Shown: positions 51,501 to 60,373 of the stretch, in pieces
Position numbering within the stretch: the stretch's first letter is position 1
Layout of the letters: each line of letters begins with the position of its first letter
DNA from: Pseudanabaena sp. PCC 6802
GTDB taxonomy: Bacteria > Cyanobacteriota > Cyanobacteriia > Pseudanabaenales > Pseudanabaenaceae
Direction of reading: 5' to 3'
DNA: 64,000 nt
NCBI RefSeq assembly: GCF_000332175.1
Contig: NZ_KB235911.1
Location: forward strand, 44,935-108,934
Notes under the pieces: generated by a model
What the model was told of the DNA's origin: nothing
Databases searched by the model: none
What the model saw: only the letters and a program-made list of their open reading frames with translations
Translations under genes and position numbers: made by a program

Positions 51501-52151
51501 TCCGTCGGACAGAAACGATAACCAACTCAGCAAAATATCTTGAGGCAGGGGCGCATCTCGCAGCGATCGCCAGATAATGCGATCGAATTCAGTTTGTAAC
51601 CTTTGTGCCACTTTTACGGTTAGTGAAGTCTTACCAGCTCCCCCCAGACCGCACAGAGCTACTAACCGACAGCGATCCTGCACCAACCACTGTGTCAAGG
51701 TGGTTAGCGCCTCCGCCTGTCCGTAGAATACAGAGATATCGGGCGCTTCGCCCCAATCTTGTAGTTGTTGCAGAGATCCTTCATTAGAGGATTTCCTGCC
51801 CCCAGCAAAAGGTAGCTTAGAGCGAGGGATGACAGCGATCGCTTCAGTAACTGCTGTGGCAGTTGCTTCACCATCAAGCAGTTGACGATGCCGCTCCAGT
51901 GCCGCTTGAAAATTTTTCTTAGTGACCTTTTCTCCCAATGCTTCTGACAGCAGGCTCCACAGCTTCGGCCCCACGTCAGACTTGAGGTATTCCGGCGTAT
52001 AACTATTGGACTCGGCTATTTCTTCATATTTTTGCCCGCGTACCGACCCGCGCACGATCAGCAACTCGATATCTTTCAAGTGCCTTCTAGCCGTAGCAAA
52101 CACAGCGGCATCAGCGATTTTTGCTGCTTCATCGGTGTCCATCGCGCTCAA
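48519..52151 (-). CDS. NB-ARC / WD40 STAND protein
   Basis: This 1210-aa protein has three parts. Residues 25-85 are a helical domain with the cyanobacterial [24 protein letters not shown] pattern (in parts). Residues 130-600 are an NB-ARC/STAND ATPase with P-loop [11 protein letters not shown] near 167-177 and Walker [13 protein letters not shown]. Residues 610-1165 hold 14 WD40 repeats ([25 protein letters not shown] and similar), enough for two seven-bladed propellers. Such proteins bind a trigger on the propellers and oligomerise; some are defence or cell-death proteins. The trigger is unknown and no effector enzyme domain is visible. Confidence 0.93.
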   Translation of the reverse strand: MSAMDTDEAAKIADAAVFATARRHLKDIELLIVRGSVRGQKYEEIAESNSYTPEYLKSDVGPKLWSLLSEALGEKVTKKNFQAALERHRQLLDGEATATAVTEAIAVIPRSKLPFAGGRKSSNEGSLQQLQDWGEAPDISVFYGQAEALTTLTQWLVQDRCRLVALCGLGGAGKTSLTVKVAQRLQTEFDRIIWRSLRDAPLPQDILLSWLSFLSDGQEMSLPVTLDAAISRLMVYLRDYRCLLILDNMESVLSSGGSAGEYKEGYEGYGQLLRRLAETSHQSCAILTSREKPKEVGWFEGNLSLVRSLRVVGLTQAEGQELLQAKGIVGDRSDCETLIELYRGNPLALKIVSTTIQDLFDGQISAFLDVGTTAIADVWRLLDEQFNRLSDLEKQIMYWFAINRDWISLLELKSDLLGGVSERNLLDALDSLQRRSLIECRSSRFTQQSVVMEYITATLIDCVCQEILTGTINLLNSHALLKARAKDYIRETQLRAIVQPIAERLTISLSTKTNVDNKLMQIVSDLQARESTAIGYAAGNILNLLVQMQIDLRDRDFSTLVIWQADLRDVDLLGVNFAHCDLAQTAFNETFGGIISLAFHPQGHLFATGTVTGEVHLWSATEGKQIVTFRAHVGWVLSVAFSPDGKLLATCSDDRTVKIWDVSARECIKTFREHSDWVWSVAFSPDGETIASASADRTIRLWHLRRDRAVSTWRGHAGLVRSLAFSPDGQTLASGSDDRTVKIWDVSTGKCIRTFEGHLSWVWAVKFSPDGQFIASSSVDSTIRIWDTSTGELRWKLRGHTGLVKSIAFSCDGCILASGGDDNMVRLWDLETGTCLTTLPGHGGWVWAVAFSPVNYLLVSCSDNYIIKICDVQAAKPLRTLKGHTSEIRSLALSPNGQVIATGSSDHTARLWQIDADRAYRVLHGNRHWVAAVAFSPNGQTLATGSDLLKLWHVSGCQYIKSLYGHTSLINAIAYTPTGDMLVTGSCDNTAKLWHVESGECLRTFQAHTNWVWAIALSPDGSKLATASGDTTARLWDLATGACLKVLRGHRGQLWAVAFSPDGKLLATGSDDRTIKLWDADTGECLADLEAHTGGVKSLAFSPDGEILASGSDDRTIQMWQVKTQTNLKVLGVHEGRVWAIAFTQDSQTLISGSQDTTIKFWHIHTGACRKTLRVSDPYEGMNITGVTGLTEGQRSVLLSLGAIEIVEIE

Positions 52152-52212
52152 AGGTTTCCAACAGCTAGTTTTCAGTTTACATGAAATTTCCTGAACTTAT
52201 CCATATCTACAT

Positions 52213-53421
52213 TTATTTAGCCGGTAAGGTAATACCTCTTTTATTCAAACCCGCTTCGATTTCCTTCAGAAAAGTAAGGTCACTTTCAGATCCAGTCATG
52301 CGATCCGAAGAGGGAGAATCCTTCTCAAGAAAGTTAAAAGCTTGACGAAACTGATGTGGATTTACGGTAACGGGGGCATCAAAGTGACAGGCAATAACTT
52401 GCTTGAAATTCCAGGTAGCTAGCCGATCGGCCCAAATAATCGTTCTTTTGGGAGCGCGATTGAGAATGAGTACTTGTAAAATTGGTGCCACAAATGGATT
52501 GCCCTTATTGCGCAGTAACTCAAACGAAGACTGCCAATTCTCTTTCCATTTAAAGGGGAATAAACCGAAATAGGCTTGCGGCGATCGCTCCGGCGATTTG
52601 AACACCACCCGCAACACCTCACCAAAGCCCAATGTCTCCAGTACGCTAGGACGAAAATAGAGTGCGAATAAAACCGTGCGCAGCCAACCCTTAAGCCGAT
52701 TTTCCTCGCTATCTTCTATGCGATCGCAAGCGCTATCCCTGGCATGAAAGAGTAGAGGATAGGGGTCTAACTGTACGATCGCGGGCGGGCGATCGGATAT
52801 GGAAACTACCGCATCGGTGACTAGTAAGGTCTGCGATCGCTTATGCAGGAACGCCACTTCTCCAAATGCACCTAAACCGAGACGAACTGGCCCCAGCATG
52901 GTGTAGTCAAATTCATTACCAAAGGGGGCATCGCTGCTATTTTCTGGCAATATCTGCGTACGTCCTGGTGGAAATCCCAACCAACTCAGGGGCAAATCGA
53001 TCGGATAGCTCCATTGATAAGGCGCAACAAATACCTGCGCTTGAGGAAAGCAACGGGCAAACGGGCCGACAAACACCTTATGCTCTAGCCCCGATATCGT
53101 GGGTAGAATAATGTATTGCACGTTGCCATGTATCTGCACCAGCTCGTCAAGCAACCGCAGGCATTCGGACGTAGGTGCGACGGGTGCATGTACGAGTAAG
53201 CCGCCTGCTTCTAACTTCACAACCGTCATGCGAATGGGAACGACCACGTAGAGAATGCCCTGTACCTGCTCGAACGTCCAGATCGTATCCTTTACTACTT
53301 CTACGCGCAGCGTTCGCCTTTGACCGTAGGGATACATAGGCACTACAGGCCAAAATGCCCACGCGCGATCGCGGTGGCGATTCAGTAAGTCAGTGGAATG
53401 CGGTGCTTGAGGTTCAGTCAC
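52213..53421 (-). CDS. DUF4336 family protein
   Basis: This 402-aa protein has the DUF4336 pattern: DTIWTFEQVQGILYVVVPIRMTVVKLEAGGLLVHAPVAPT (in parts), HGNVQYIILPTISGLEHKVFVGPFARCFPQAQVFVAPYQWSYP, and FLHKRSQTLLVTDAVVSIS. The fold resembles a metallo-beta-lactamase-like hydrolase but lacks a full metal motif. Function is unknown; the family is widespread in cyanobacteria and plants. It ends 62 bp before the start of the STAND gene on the same strand, so they may share an operon. Confidence 0.8.
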   Translation of the reverse strand: MTEPQAPHSTDLLNRHRDRAWAFWPVVPMYPYGQRRTLRVEVVKDTIWTFEQVQGILYVVVPIRMTVVKLEAGGLLVHAPVAPTSECLRLLDELVQIHGNVQYIILPTISGLEHKVFVGPFARCFPQAQVFVAPYQWSYPIDLPLSWLGFPPGRTQILPENSSDAPFGNEFDYTMLGPVRLGLGAFGEVAFLHKRSQTLLVTDAVVSISDRPPAIVQLDPYPLLFHARDSACDRIEDSEENRLKGWLRTVLFALYFRPSVLETLGFGEVLRVVFKSPERSPQAYFGLFPFKWKENWQSSFELLRNKGNPFVAPILQVLILNRAPKRTIIWADRLATWNFKQVIACHFDAPVTVNPHQFRQAFNFLEKDSPSSDRMTGSESDLTFLKEIEAGLNKRGITLPAK

Positions 53422-53450
53422 GATCGCGCCAAGTCTAAACAGTGGTTACT

Positions 53451-53550
53451 TATAGCCATAGACAGATCTGTTAGGAAAGGGGGGGTGTGGGGGCTTCGCC
53501 CCCACGCAGGGGTTCCACCCCTGCACCCCGTCCTAAGCCTGTTGGCTATA
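53451..53550. repeat. Repeat family B, copy 3
   Basis: This 100-bp copy is inverted relative to B1, running from TATAGCCATAGACAGATCTG to GTTGGCTATA. It contains the same GGGGGCTTCGCCCCC and GGGGTTCCACCCC hairpins. A solo end TATAGCCATAGATGA lies at about 53576-53588, just before the psbA terminator. Confidence 0.8.
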
Positions 53551-53590
53551 GCTATAATTCTAAAGCTACGGGTATATAGCCATAGATGAA

Positions 53591-53626
53591 AAACAAAGAG
53601 CCACCCAAAAGGGTGGCTCTTTGTTT
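53591..53626 (-). terminator. psbA terminator
   Basis: AAACAAAGAGCCACCC (53591-53606) pairs perfectly with 53611-53626 around an AAAA/TTTT loop. On the psbA strand the stem is GC-rich at the top and ends in a T/A-rich tail, 47 bp after the psbA stop. It is a strong intrinsic terminator. Confidence 0.85.
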
Positions 53627-53673
53627 CTAATTTAGACTAATTGGAGAATACTAGATTGACTGGATTAGCCAGA

Positions 53674-54756
53674 TTAGCCGTTAATTGCAGGAGCAGTCAA
53701 TGCCACTGGAGCTACATCAATCGCGGCCAGGTCGAGCGGGAAGTTGTGAGCGTTGCGCTCGTGCATGACTTCCATACCCAGATTGGCGCGGTTGATCACA
53801 TCTGCCCAGCTCGGCACCACATGTCCCTGGCTGTCTGCAATTGACTGGTTGAAGTTAAACCCATTCAGGTTGAACGCCATCGTGCTTACGCCCAACGAGG
53901 TGAACCAGATACCTGCCACTGGCCATAGCGCCAAGAAGAAGTGCAAGCTACGGCTATTGCTGAAGCTTGCGTATTGGAAAATCAATCGTCCAAAGTAACC
54001 GTGAGCGGCAACTATGTTGTAGGTTTCTTCCTCTTGACCGAACTTGTAACCGTAGTTGGCAGATTCGTTCTCGGTGGTTTCGCGGATCAAGCTAGAGGTA
54101 ACTAAAGAACCGTGCATGGCGCTGAACAAGCTACCACCGAACACACCCGCTACGCCCAACATGTGGAAGGGGTGCATCAAGATGTTGTGCTCGGCTTGGA
54201 ACACGATCATGAAGTTGAACGTACCAGAGATACCCAGAGGCATACCATCAGAGAAGGAGCCTTGACCGATGGGGTAAATCAAGAATACGGCGGTGGCGGC
54301 GGCGACGGGAGCGCTGTAAGCCACAGCAATCCACGGACGCATACCTAAGCGGTAGCTCAACTCCCATTCCCGACCCATGTAGCAAAAAATGCCGATCAGG
54401 AAATGGAAGATCACAAATTGGTAAGGACCACCGTTATAGAGCCACTCGTCTAAGCTGTCTGCTTCCCAAATGGGGTAAAAGTGCAAGCCAATAGCGTTGG
54501 AAGAAGGAACTACGGCACCAGAGATCATGTTGTTGCCATAGACTAAGGAGCCGGAAACAGGCTCGCGGATGCCGTCGATGTCCACGGGGGGAGCGGCGAT
54601 GAAGGCGATGACGAAGCATGTGGTAGCTGCCAGCAAGCAGGGAATCATCAGAACGCCGAACCAACCGATATAGAGGCGGTTCTCGGTGCTGGTAATCCAG
54701 TTGCAGACCCGATCCCACAGCGAAGCGCTCTCGCGTCTTTGGGCTGCGATTGTCAT
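53674..54756 (-). CDS. psbA: Photosystem II D1 protein
   Basis: This 360-aa protein is D1, the PSII reaction-centre subunit that binds P680, pheophytin, QB and part of the Mn cluster. It has five membrane helices. Residue 130 is glutamate ([10 protein letters not shown]), the form linked to high-light D1 in Synechococcus. H198 lies in [11 protein letters not shown], and the C-terminus NFPLDLA is followed by the 16-residue extension removed by CtpA after A344. It is transcribed towards the terminator at 53591-53626. The upstream AT-rich region has TTTACA boxes but no clear -10. Confidence 0.98.
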   Translation of the reverse strand: MTIAAQRRESASLWDRVCNWITSTENRLYIGWFGVLMIPCLLAATTCFVIAFIAAPPVDIDGIREPVSGSLVYGNNMISGAVVPSSNAIGLHFYPIWEADSLDEWLYNGGPYQFVIFHFLIGIFCYMGREWELSYRLGMRPWIAVAYSAPVAAATAVFLIYPIGQGSFSDGMPLGISGTFNFMIVFQAEHNILMHPFHMLGVAGVFGGSLFSAMHGSLVTSSLIRETTENESANYGYKFGQEEETYNIVAAHGYFGRLIFQYASFSNSRSLHFFLALWPVAGIWFTSLGVSTMAFNLNGFNFNQSIADSQGHVVPSWADVINRANLGMEVMHERNAHNFPLDLAAIDVAPVALTAPAING

Positions 54757-54886
54757 AAGTGCGAATTAATTAGCGTTAGTTGGAATAATTTTTGTAGTGG
54801 TTTTGTAGTAAAAACCCTACATTAACAAATTAGTAGTTTTGTAAAGCTTTGTAAACCTGCCGTTGGGTGTAGATATTGGGGGTAGT

Positions 54887-54948
54887 GGTTTAGCATTTGT
54901 CATGAATTCTTGGGTTTGATGCCAAGAATTCATGACAAATGCTAAACC
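54887..54948. terminator. 27-bp perfect inverted repeat between ccmN and psbA
   Basis: The arm starting GGTTTAGCATTTGTCATG (54887-54913) is perfectly complementary to 54922-54948, with an 8-base loop. It lies immediately after the ccmN stop and upstream of psbA. A stem this long and exact exceeds a normal intrinsic terminator and has no T-run on either strand. It may end the ccm transcript, block read-through into psbA, or protect an RNA end. Confidence 0.65.
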
Positions 54949-54949
54949 C

Positions 54950-55561
54950 TTACTGAGGGTTGTTAGGCGAGAGATCTAGGGGTTGGCGGTGAGGAAAAAG
55001 TTTGCCCATGAGGCGGTTTAGTTGTTCCTGGCCGTGGGCTGTTGCTTTGGTCTGGCTGGTGGAGTCGCTGGACTTTACTTCAGTAACCACTTCAGCAATG
55101 ACCTGAGCAGTTGAAGTCGATACTACCGTTTCATTTGCTGTTGCCTGGGTGGTTGGATGCGATGCAGTGACTTCAGGTTTAATTGCTACGGCTGGAGCGT
55201 CAATTTCTGGGGTACTGATACCGTCAAGTAGAGAGTTGGGAGGGATTACTTGACCGGGGGTAGTCGAGCTGTTGAGGATGGTGGAAAGGGAGCCAATACA
55301 GGTATTTTCGGCTATGTGGCATTGACCTAAAATCAACACGCCCGCGCCCAGGTTGGCTCCGGCTCCGATCTCTAACGTGCCGTTCTGGGCGTGGACGATC
55401 GAACCCATGCCAATGCAGACCCCAGCAGCGATCGCGATCTTGCTGTTAGGGTCTGCTTGAATTAATACACCGATCGCGATCGCGGCACTCGGATCGATTG
55501 CGACATCACCACTGACACAAGCGGGAGAGGTGCTTATGGGTTGCAGTGGAGATTGGTACAT
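54950..55561 (-). CDS. ccmN: Carboxysome assembly protein CcmN
   Basis: This 203-aa protein has N-terminal hexapeptide repeats (IDPSAAIAIGVLIQADPNSKIAIAAGVCIGMGSIVH in parts) that dock on CcmM, a variable Ser/Thr/Ala linker (residues 115-175), and a C-terminal amphipathic encapsulation peptide (GQEQLNRLMGKLFPHRQPL) that recruits shell proteins. It is the last gene of the ccm operon, starting 2 bp after the ccmM stop. Confidence 0.93.
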   Translation of the reverse strand: MYQSPLQPISTSPACVSGDVAIDPSAAIAIGVLIQADPNSKIAIAAGVCIGMGSIVHAQNGTLEIGAGANLGAGVLILGQCHIAENTCIGSLSTILNSSTTPGQVIPPNSLLDGISTPEIDAPAVAIKPEVTASHPTTQATANETVVSTSTAQVIAEVVTEVKSSDSTSQTKATAHGQEQLNRLMGKLFPHRQPLDLSPNNPQ

Positions 55562-55563
55562 CG

Positions 55564-57594
55564 CTACTTCTTGGGCCTCTGTACGATTGCTTCGAGGACG
55601 CGGCGCTTAGATTTGGTATCGATGCCGTATAAGCGCACGTACTCGCCGCTGTATTGACTCAGGCTTGCTTCTAAAGCTGCCACAACTCCACTTTCCGTGC
55701 TGGCTTCAATCGGAGCGCAGCTATGCCAAGAGCTGGTGCGGAAGCGACGCTCGTCGGCGTGCTCGGCACCGATGCGATGTCCTTGCATCAGTAACTGTCG
55801 GATTTGGGTGACGACATCCTGACCGATCCTGGTAGCCGTAGCCGCGCCGGATGACTGGACGTAACTAGCAGGGCTGGTGCTGCTCGCACTGGAGTAGCTG
55901 GACGAGCTAGCAGCCGTACCAGGAGCAGACTTACCACCAGGGCGCTGAATTATGGTTTCGACTACACGACGCTTCGATTTAGGATCGATGCCAATCAAGC
56001 GCACGTATTCGCCGTTATGCTCCCTCAGACAGGCTTCTAAAGCTGCAACTACGCCCGATTCGTTGTTGGCAGTTATTTGTCCGCAGCTATGCCAGGAACT
56101 GGTGCGGAAGCGCCGCTCGTCGGCGTGCTCGGTGCCAACGCGATAGCCTTGATTTATGAGCTGTCGGACTTGAGCGATCGTATCTGACGCGAGCTTGCCA
56201 TTCTGGCTACCAGAACTCACAGAGCTAAATGTAGGGCTGTGGCTGCGGCCAGAGCTGGAATAGCTGCTGGTAGAAGTAGACATCGAAGCGATGCTTTGAG
56301 GCTGGTCTCCCGGACGCTGCACGATGGTTTCCACAACGCGGCGCTTAGCTTTAGTATCGATGCCAATTAAACGAACGTACTCGCCACTATGCTCGCGCAG
56401 ACAAGCTTCTAAAGCACTGACTACACCAGACTCAGTATTAGACTCAATCGGAGCGCAGGTATGCCAAGAGCTGGTGCGGAAGCGACGCTCGTCGGCGTGT
56501 TCCGTACCAATACGGTAGCCTTGTGCTAGCAATTGTCGAATTTGACCGATTAAATCTGTTTGCAATCTGCCATTCTGGCTGGGTGCGCTGTAGCTGCTAG
56601 CGTAGCTGCTGCCGCTAGAAGGTGCCGAGCTAATTTGAGATGCGTTTTCGCCAGGTCTCTGGATAATCTCTTCAAATACACGCCGCTTGCTCTTGGAATC
56701 GATACCGATCAGGCGGACATATTCACCAGTATGCTCGGCCAAGCAGGTTTGCAAAGCCGCGATCGCACTGGACTCGCTATTAGAATTAATCGACGCGCAA
56801 CTGTACCAAGAACTGGTGCGGAAATGGCGCTCGTCGGCATACTCAGCCCCGACGCGATAGCCCTGAGATAGAAGCTGGCGTACTTGTTGGGCTATACCCA
56901 TTTTGGCTTGTTTAGTCTGTAACTGCATAGTCTTGACTTTGTTGTGAGTTGCTCCATGTAATTGAGATTGATTGATTTCGTCGTGGATAGGCCGAACAGC
57001 GACACCCTCAACGCTGTGATGCTCCATTCTCAAAGCATCATTACTACTGAGTACGCGATCTACAAAAAAGCGATCGCGATCCTGGACATCGGGTAGTCGA
57101 TCCGCTTGTTGCTGACTAGTAATAATTGCTCCCGAAGGTACGAGCTTACCTGGGGGAATTTCGACATCCTGCACCAGAGCGTGCATCATGACGATGCAGC
57201 CACTACCAACCCGTGCGTTAAAAATCGTAGAACGAAAGCCGATAAAGCAATTATCTCCCACATAGACCGGCCCATGAATTAAAACCATGTGGGTAAGGGA
57301 AGAATTTTTGCCTATCCAAACTGAGTAATCATTACCATCATCCCCAACTACTCGACCGTTGGCCAAGCCATGCACGATCGCTCCATCCTGGATCTTCGCT
57401 CCTGCGCTGATATAAAAAGGAGTACCTTCATCTGCTCGAATGGAGGTACCAGGAGCGATCGAGACCTGCGGACCAATATAAACGTCGCCAATAATATTGG
57501 AAAACGAGTGTACGTAGGCAGTGGGATCGATGATTGGCTCGGCCAGATTTTTGGATGAGGTAGCGATCGGCGCAGCAAAACCACGAACTACCAT
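55564..57594 (-). CDS. ccmM: Carboxysome scaffold protein CcmM (gamma-CA plus four SSUL domains)
   Basis: This 676-aa protein begins with a gamma-carbonic-anhydrase-like left-handed beta helix (residues 20-200: [38 protein letters not shown] in parts; [12 protein letters not shown]). Four Rubisco-small-subunit-like (SSUL) repeats follow, each with [30 protein letters not shown] and [26 protein letters not shown], joined by Ser-rich linkers. It condenses Rubisco and links the core to the shell through CcmN. Four SSUL copies is at the high end of the 3-5 range. Confidence 0.96.
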   Translation of the reverse strand: MVVRGFAAPIATSSKNLAEPIIDPTAYVHSFSNIIGDVYIGPQVSIAPGTSIRADEGTPFYISAGAKIQDGAIVHGLANGRVVGDDGNDYSVWIGKNSSLTHMVLIHGPVYVGDNCFIGFRSTIFNARVGSGCIVMMHALVQDVEIPPGKLVPSGAIITSQQQADRLPDVQDRDRFFVDRVLSSNDALRMEHHSVEGVAVRPIHDEINQSQLHGATHNKVKTMQLQTKQAKMGIAQQVRQLLSQGYRVGAEYADERHFRTSSWYSCASINSNSESSAIAALQTCLAEHTGEYVRLIGIDSKSKRRVFEEIIQRPGENASQISSAPSSGSSYASSYSAPSQNGRLQTDLIGQIRQLLAQGYRIGTEHADERRFRTSSWHTCAPIESNTESGVVSALEACLREHSGEYVRLIGIDTKAKRRVVETIVQRPGDQPQSIASMSTSTSSYSSSGRSHSPTFSSVSSGSQNGKLASDTIAQVRQLINQGYRVGTEHADERRFRTSSWHSCGQITANNESGVVAALEACLREHNGEYVRLIGIDPKSKRRVVETIIQRPGGKSAPGTAASSSSYSSASSTSPASYVQSSGAATATRIGQDVVTQIRQLLMQGHRIGAEHADERRFRTSSWHSCAPIEASTESGVVAALEASLSQYSGEYVRLYGIDTKSKRRVLEAIVQRPKK

Positions 57595-57755
57595 CTAGAA
57601 CCAGTACGCCATTAACTACCTCAACAACGGCATTTACAGACGCAATTGAGATATTAAGCGCACCCTCCGAATAACGACAAATTATAAATTCTGTTGGGAT
57701 AGCCATGTGGTGAAGCAGTCAGGATCGTGAGACTAGCTCACCAGAATGCTTTCCC

Positions 57756-58049
57756 TTAACTATATTTACTGTAAAGCAGGTAGTTATCAACATTCACAGT
57801 ATCGATGATTGCCACTACTGAAGCATCCAGAGGACGTTTTTCACTATCCCGCACCTGACGGGCAGCGCTACCACGACTGACCAGTACCCATTCATCTATA
57901 CCTGCACCAACTGTATCCGCTGCCACTTCATACTCTGGTAAGAGTTGACCCCGATCGTCTACAAGTTGGAGAAAGAGAAACTTCGTTCCCGTCAAGCTAG
58001 GCTCTTTGGAAGTACTCACCACCGTGCCGCGAACTTTGGCAATTTGCAT
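57756..58049 (-). CDS. ccmL: Carboxysome vertex protein CcmL
   Basis: This 97-aa protein is an EutN/CcmL pentamer-forming shell protein that caps the vertices. It reads MQIAKVRGTVVSTSKEPSLTGTKFLFLQ and ends with VVAIIDTVNVDNYLLYSKYS; the GAGIDEWVLVSRGSAAR segment is typical. It lies between ccmK and ccmM; the 161-bp gap before ccmM holds only a short overlapping frame that I do not credit. Confidence 0.95.
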   Translation of the reverse strand: MQIAKVRGTVVSTSKEPSLTGTKFLFLQLVDDRGQLLPEYEVAADTVGAGIDEWVLVSRGSAARQVRDSEKRPLDASVVAIIDTVNVDNYLLYSKYS

Positions 58050-58113
58050 TTTGAGCTTTGTTTGAGCGTTTAGTTATTAGCTGTTGGCAATATTTAAACT
58101 AAATATCTCGCAC

Positions 58114-58455
58114 CTATGGTCTGTTCATAGGACGAATGGCGTTCACGTTATCGCGAAACTGTTCGACTTCTTCGGTGTAGCGAATCGGTAGAACGTATTC
58201 GAGGTTTTCGTGAGGACGCGCAATAATGTGGGTAGATAGCACCTGACCGCCATTAACGCGCTTAACGGATTCGGTTCCAGCAGCAACAGAAGCCTGTACT
58301 TCCGAAACATCACCGCGCACGATTACGGTGACGCGACCGCTACCAATCTTTTCGTAGCCAACCAGCGTGACACGAGCAGCCTTTACCATTGCATCCGCTG
58401 CTTCTACGACGGCGGGGAAACCTAGGGTTTCGATCATTCCAACGGCGATCGCCAT
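58114..58455 (-). CDS. ccmK: Carboxysome shell protein CcmK (CcmK1/K2 type), longer copy
   Basis: This 113-aa single-BMC shell protein reads [48 protein letters not shown] (in parts), with the K/GS pore loop and the ISSTHI-like [19 protein letters not shown]. Hexamers tile the shell facets. Its C-terminus is 11 residues longer than the neighbour ([13 protein letters not shown]). AGGAG precedes the ATG by 8 bases. It is the second gene of the operon, 122 bp after the other ccmK. Confidence 0.95.
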   Translation of the reverse strand: MAIAVGMIETLGFPAVVEAADAMVKAARVTLVGYEKIGSGRVTVIVRGDVSEVQASVAAGTESVKRVNGGQVLSTHIIARPHENLEYVLPIRYTEEVEQFRDNVNAIRPMNRP

Positions 58456-58577
58456 GAGTTTGTACTCCTTACAAAAAACTTTAGGAAAACTAAAAATCAG
58501 ATTAGAGAAATATACTCAGTGAGAATATGTATGAAACTGACGAGTAAAGATGAGAACTATCTATCGCGCGTCAGCGA

Positions 58578-58886
58578 CTAGAACGAGAACTGTTCTACTT
58601 CCTTGGTATATCGAATTGGTAGAACGTACTCTAAGTTCTCGTGCGGGCGAGCAATGATGTGAGTAGAAACTACTTCACCACCATTAACGCGCTTGGCTGA
58701 TTCTACGCCAGCAGCGAGAGAAGCTTGCACTTCAGACACGTCGCCGCGCACGATTACGGTGACGCGAGCGCTACCGATTTTTTCATATCCCACAAGGGTG
58801 ACGCGGGCTGCTTTGACCATGGCATCGGCTGCCTCTACGATGGCAGGAAATCCCCTGGTTTCAATCATTCCAACTGCAATTGGCAT
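58578..58886 (-). CDS. ccmK: Carboxysome shell protein CcmK, first gene of the ccm operon
   Basis: This 102-aa BMC protein is about 90 percent like the neighbouring CcmK over the shared length ([39 protein letters not shown]) but ends at QFSF. CcmK pairs of this kind correspond to CcmK1/CcmK2. It opens the ccm operon; AGGAGA lies 12 bases before ATG 58886. Which copy is K1 or K2 cannot be decided from sequence alone. Confidence 0.95.
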   Translation of the reverse strand: MPIAVGMIETRGFPAIVEAADAMVKAARVTLVGYEKIGSARVTVIVRGDVSEVQASLAAGVESAKRVNGGEVVSTHIIARPHENLEYVLPIRYTKEVEQFSF

Positions 58887-59337
58887 AGTTATCTAATATC
58901 TCCTGGACTCCCGTGTTTGGCACGGTTCTTTAGCAATGCGTATCTTACATCTAAATTGGTACCAAAGTCGCGCATTAATCCCTTCCCATAGACACCAAGG
59001 ATATGGGTGCAACTACTTAGTTAAGATTTCCGAAAAACTCGCGCAGTTTAGAACTGCGATTCTGAATAATTGTGAGAACTACCACACTTTCATACACTGT
59101 CACTGGACTTGATGCAGCAATCTGTGTATTACTACTTAACAATTTATGCTTTACGCACAGAGTTGGTCATTATCAGCTTTTTCAAGCTTTTCAGTTTTTC
59201 TTTATATATACAGAATAAAGAGGCATTGCACCTTTAGCAACATAAATTGCAATGATTATTTCAAATTGTGTTTATTACTAAAACTTATTTTTTGTTTACA
59301 ATTGCACGTAGGGTGCGTTGCAGCAAAGTAGCAACCT
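58887..59337. promoter_or_regulatory. Upstream region of the ccm operon
   Basis: These 451 bases are AT-rich and hold no gene. They should contain the ccmK promoter, reading to the left, and the end of the sbtA-sbtB-CA transcript from the right. I see no strong hairpin and no confident -10/-35 pair. Confidence 0.45.
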
Positions 59338-60051
59338 TCAGGTCACAAGTGTAACTTTGCCTGTATCGAGGTCGTAGCGACCTCCCACGATTTTGAGCTT
59401 GCCGGATTTCTCTAGATCTACTAGTAGGGGTGAATCTTGTCTTAATTTCTCGACTTGATACCGGACATTTGCCACTACTAAATCCTCGACTGGATCGAGC
59501 GATTCCTTTTTTATTCTCGCGATCGCGGGGGCGATCGCCCGTACAAAAGTACCGATTTGACCGGGTAGAGTGCCGTTTTGCACCGCTGCCGTCACCGCAC
59601 CGCATCGCTCGTGTCCTAATACTAAAACCAGGGGAGTATGCAGCAAAGCTGCCGCGTATTCCACGCTGCCGAGGGATTCCGGCGTCACGATATTACCCGC
59701 AATCCGCACGTCGAACAGGTCGCCAATCCCCTGGTCAAAAATCAGTTCCGGCGGTACGCGCGAATCCGCACAGCTAAGGACAGTGACGACTGGATGCTGT
59801 GCCTGGGCTACCTCTTGCAGGCGCTGTTGGGCTTGATGCGGATACTCGCGCTTTTGTTGCATAAAGCGCTGATTGCCCTCAAGCAATTTCTTGAGAGCAG
59901 CATCGGGACCGATGGTTTCGGTTTCCCCTGCATAAGCAGGCGGGATAGAGCCAGAAACACTATTCAAAGCATCGATCGCAACCCCCAATCCACCCGCAAC
60001 GGCGATTTGCATGAGACTGCGACGACCTAGCATTCCATGAATACGTTCCAT
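59338..60051 (-). CDS. Tat-exported beta-class carbonic anhydrase
   Basis: This 237-aa protein has a twin-arginine leader (GRRSLMQIAVAGGLGVAIDAL) and an AYA-like cleavage near residue 41, then a beta-carbonic anhydrase. Zinc ligands are C94 (CADSRVPPE), H147 and C150 (GHERCGA); the D96/R98 dyad is intact. Periplasmic location and homology resemble EcaB-type enzymes. It starts 3 bp after the sbtB stop, so it belongs to the sbtA-sbtB operon and probably interconverts CO2 and bicarbonate near SbtA. Confidence 0.9.
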   Translation of the reverse strand: MERIHGMLGRRSLMQIAVAGGLGVAIDALNSVSGSIPPAYAGETETIGPDAALKKLLEGNQRFMQQKREYPHQAQQRLQEVAQAQHPVVTVLSCADSRVPPELIFDQGIGDLFDVRIAGNIVTPESLGSVEYAAALLHTPLVLVLGHERCGAVTAAVQNGTLPGQIGTFVRAIAPAIARIKKESLDPVEDLVVANVRYQVEKLRQDSPLLVDLEKSGKLKIVGGRYDLDTGKVTLVT

Positions 60052-60054
60052 AAT

Positions 60055-60369
60055 TTACAGCGATGCCACACATCGCATTGATTTAACTTCCATAGCATCA
60101 GAAACATAGCAAGCCCCCCCAAACTTGTTGAGGACGGGTCTAATTGTCTCCACCAAGGGTTTCACTTGATCGGGCAAGCAAAAAGCCAGTAGATAAACGC
60201 TATCGAGGGTCGTGACCGCCATATCGTCGGAATTCATGCCACCGGGCAGCCTGCCTGCCACATTACGCACGACGCTATAGCTACTCACGCCAGCCTTCTC
60301 TAAGGCGGAAACAATTTTAGCCAGTTCGACAGAATCGCTGACTATTTCTAATCTTTTGACTGCATGCAT
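60055..60369 (-). CDS. sbtB: PII-like regulator SbtB
   Basis: This 104-aa protein, from ATG 60369 (MHAVKRLEIV), has a PII-like ferredoxin fold (LAKIVSALEKAGVSSYSVV, YLLAFCLPDQVKPLVETIRPVLNKFGGACYVSDAMEV). SbtB binds SbtA and adenine nucleotides such as cAMP and AMP. It starts 4 bp after the sbtA stop. The C-terminal redox loop CGPEGC of well-studied SbtB is absent; the protein ends MRCVASL. A longer frame to 60423 overlaps sbtA and is not used. Confidence 0.85.
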   Translation of the reverse strand: MHAVKRLEIVSDSVELAKIVSALEKAGVSSYSVVRNVAGRLPGGMNSDDMAVTTLDSVYLLAFCLPDQVKPLVETIRPVLNKFGGACYVSDAMEVKSMRCVASL

Positions 60370-60373
60370 ATTC

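Noticed and set aside
57428..57706. Frame overlapping the start of ccmM, with a plausible first 40 residues
   Set aside because: Most of it is ccmM in another frame, the unique part matches nothing known, and CcmM has a normal start of its own at 57594.
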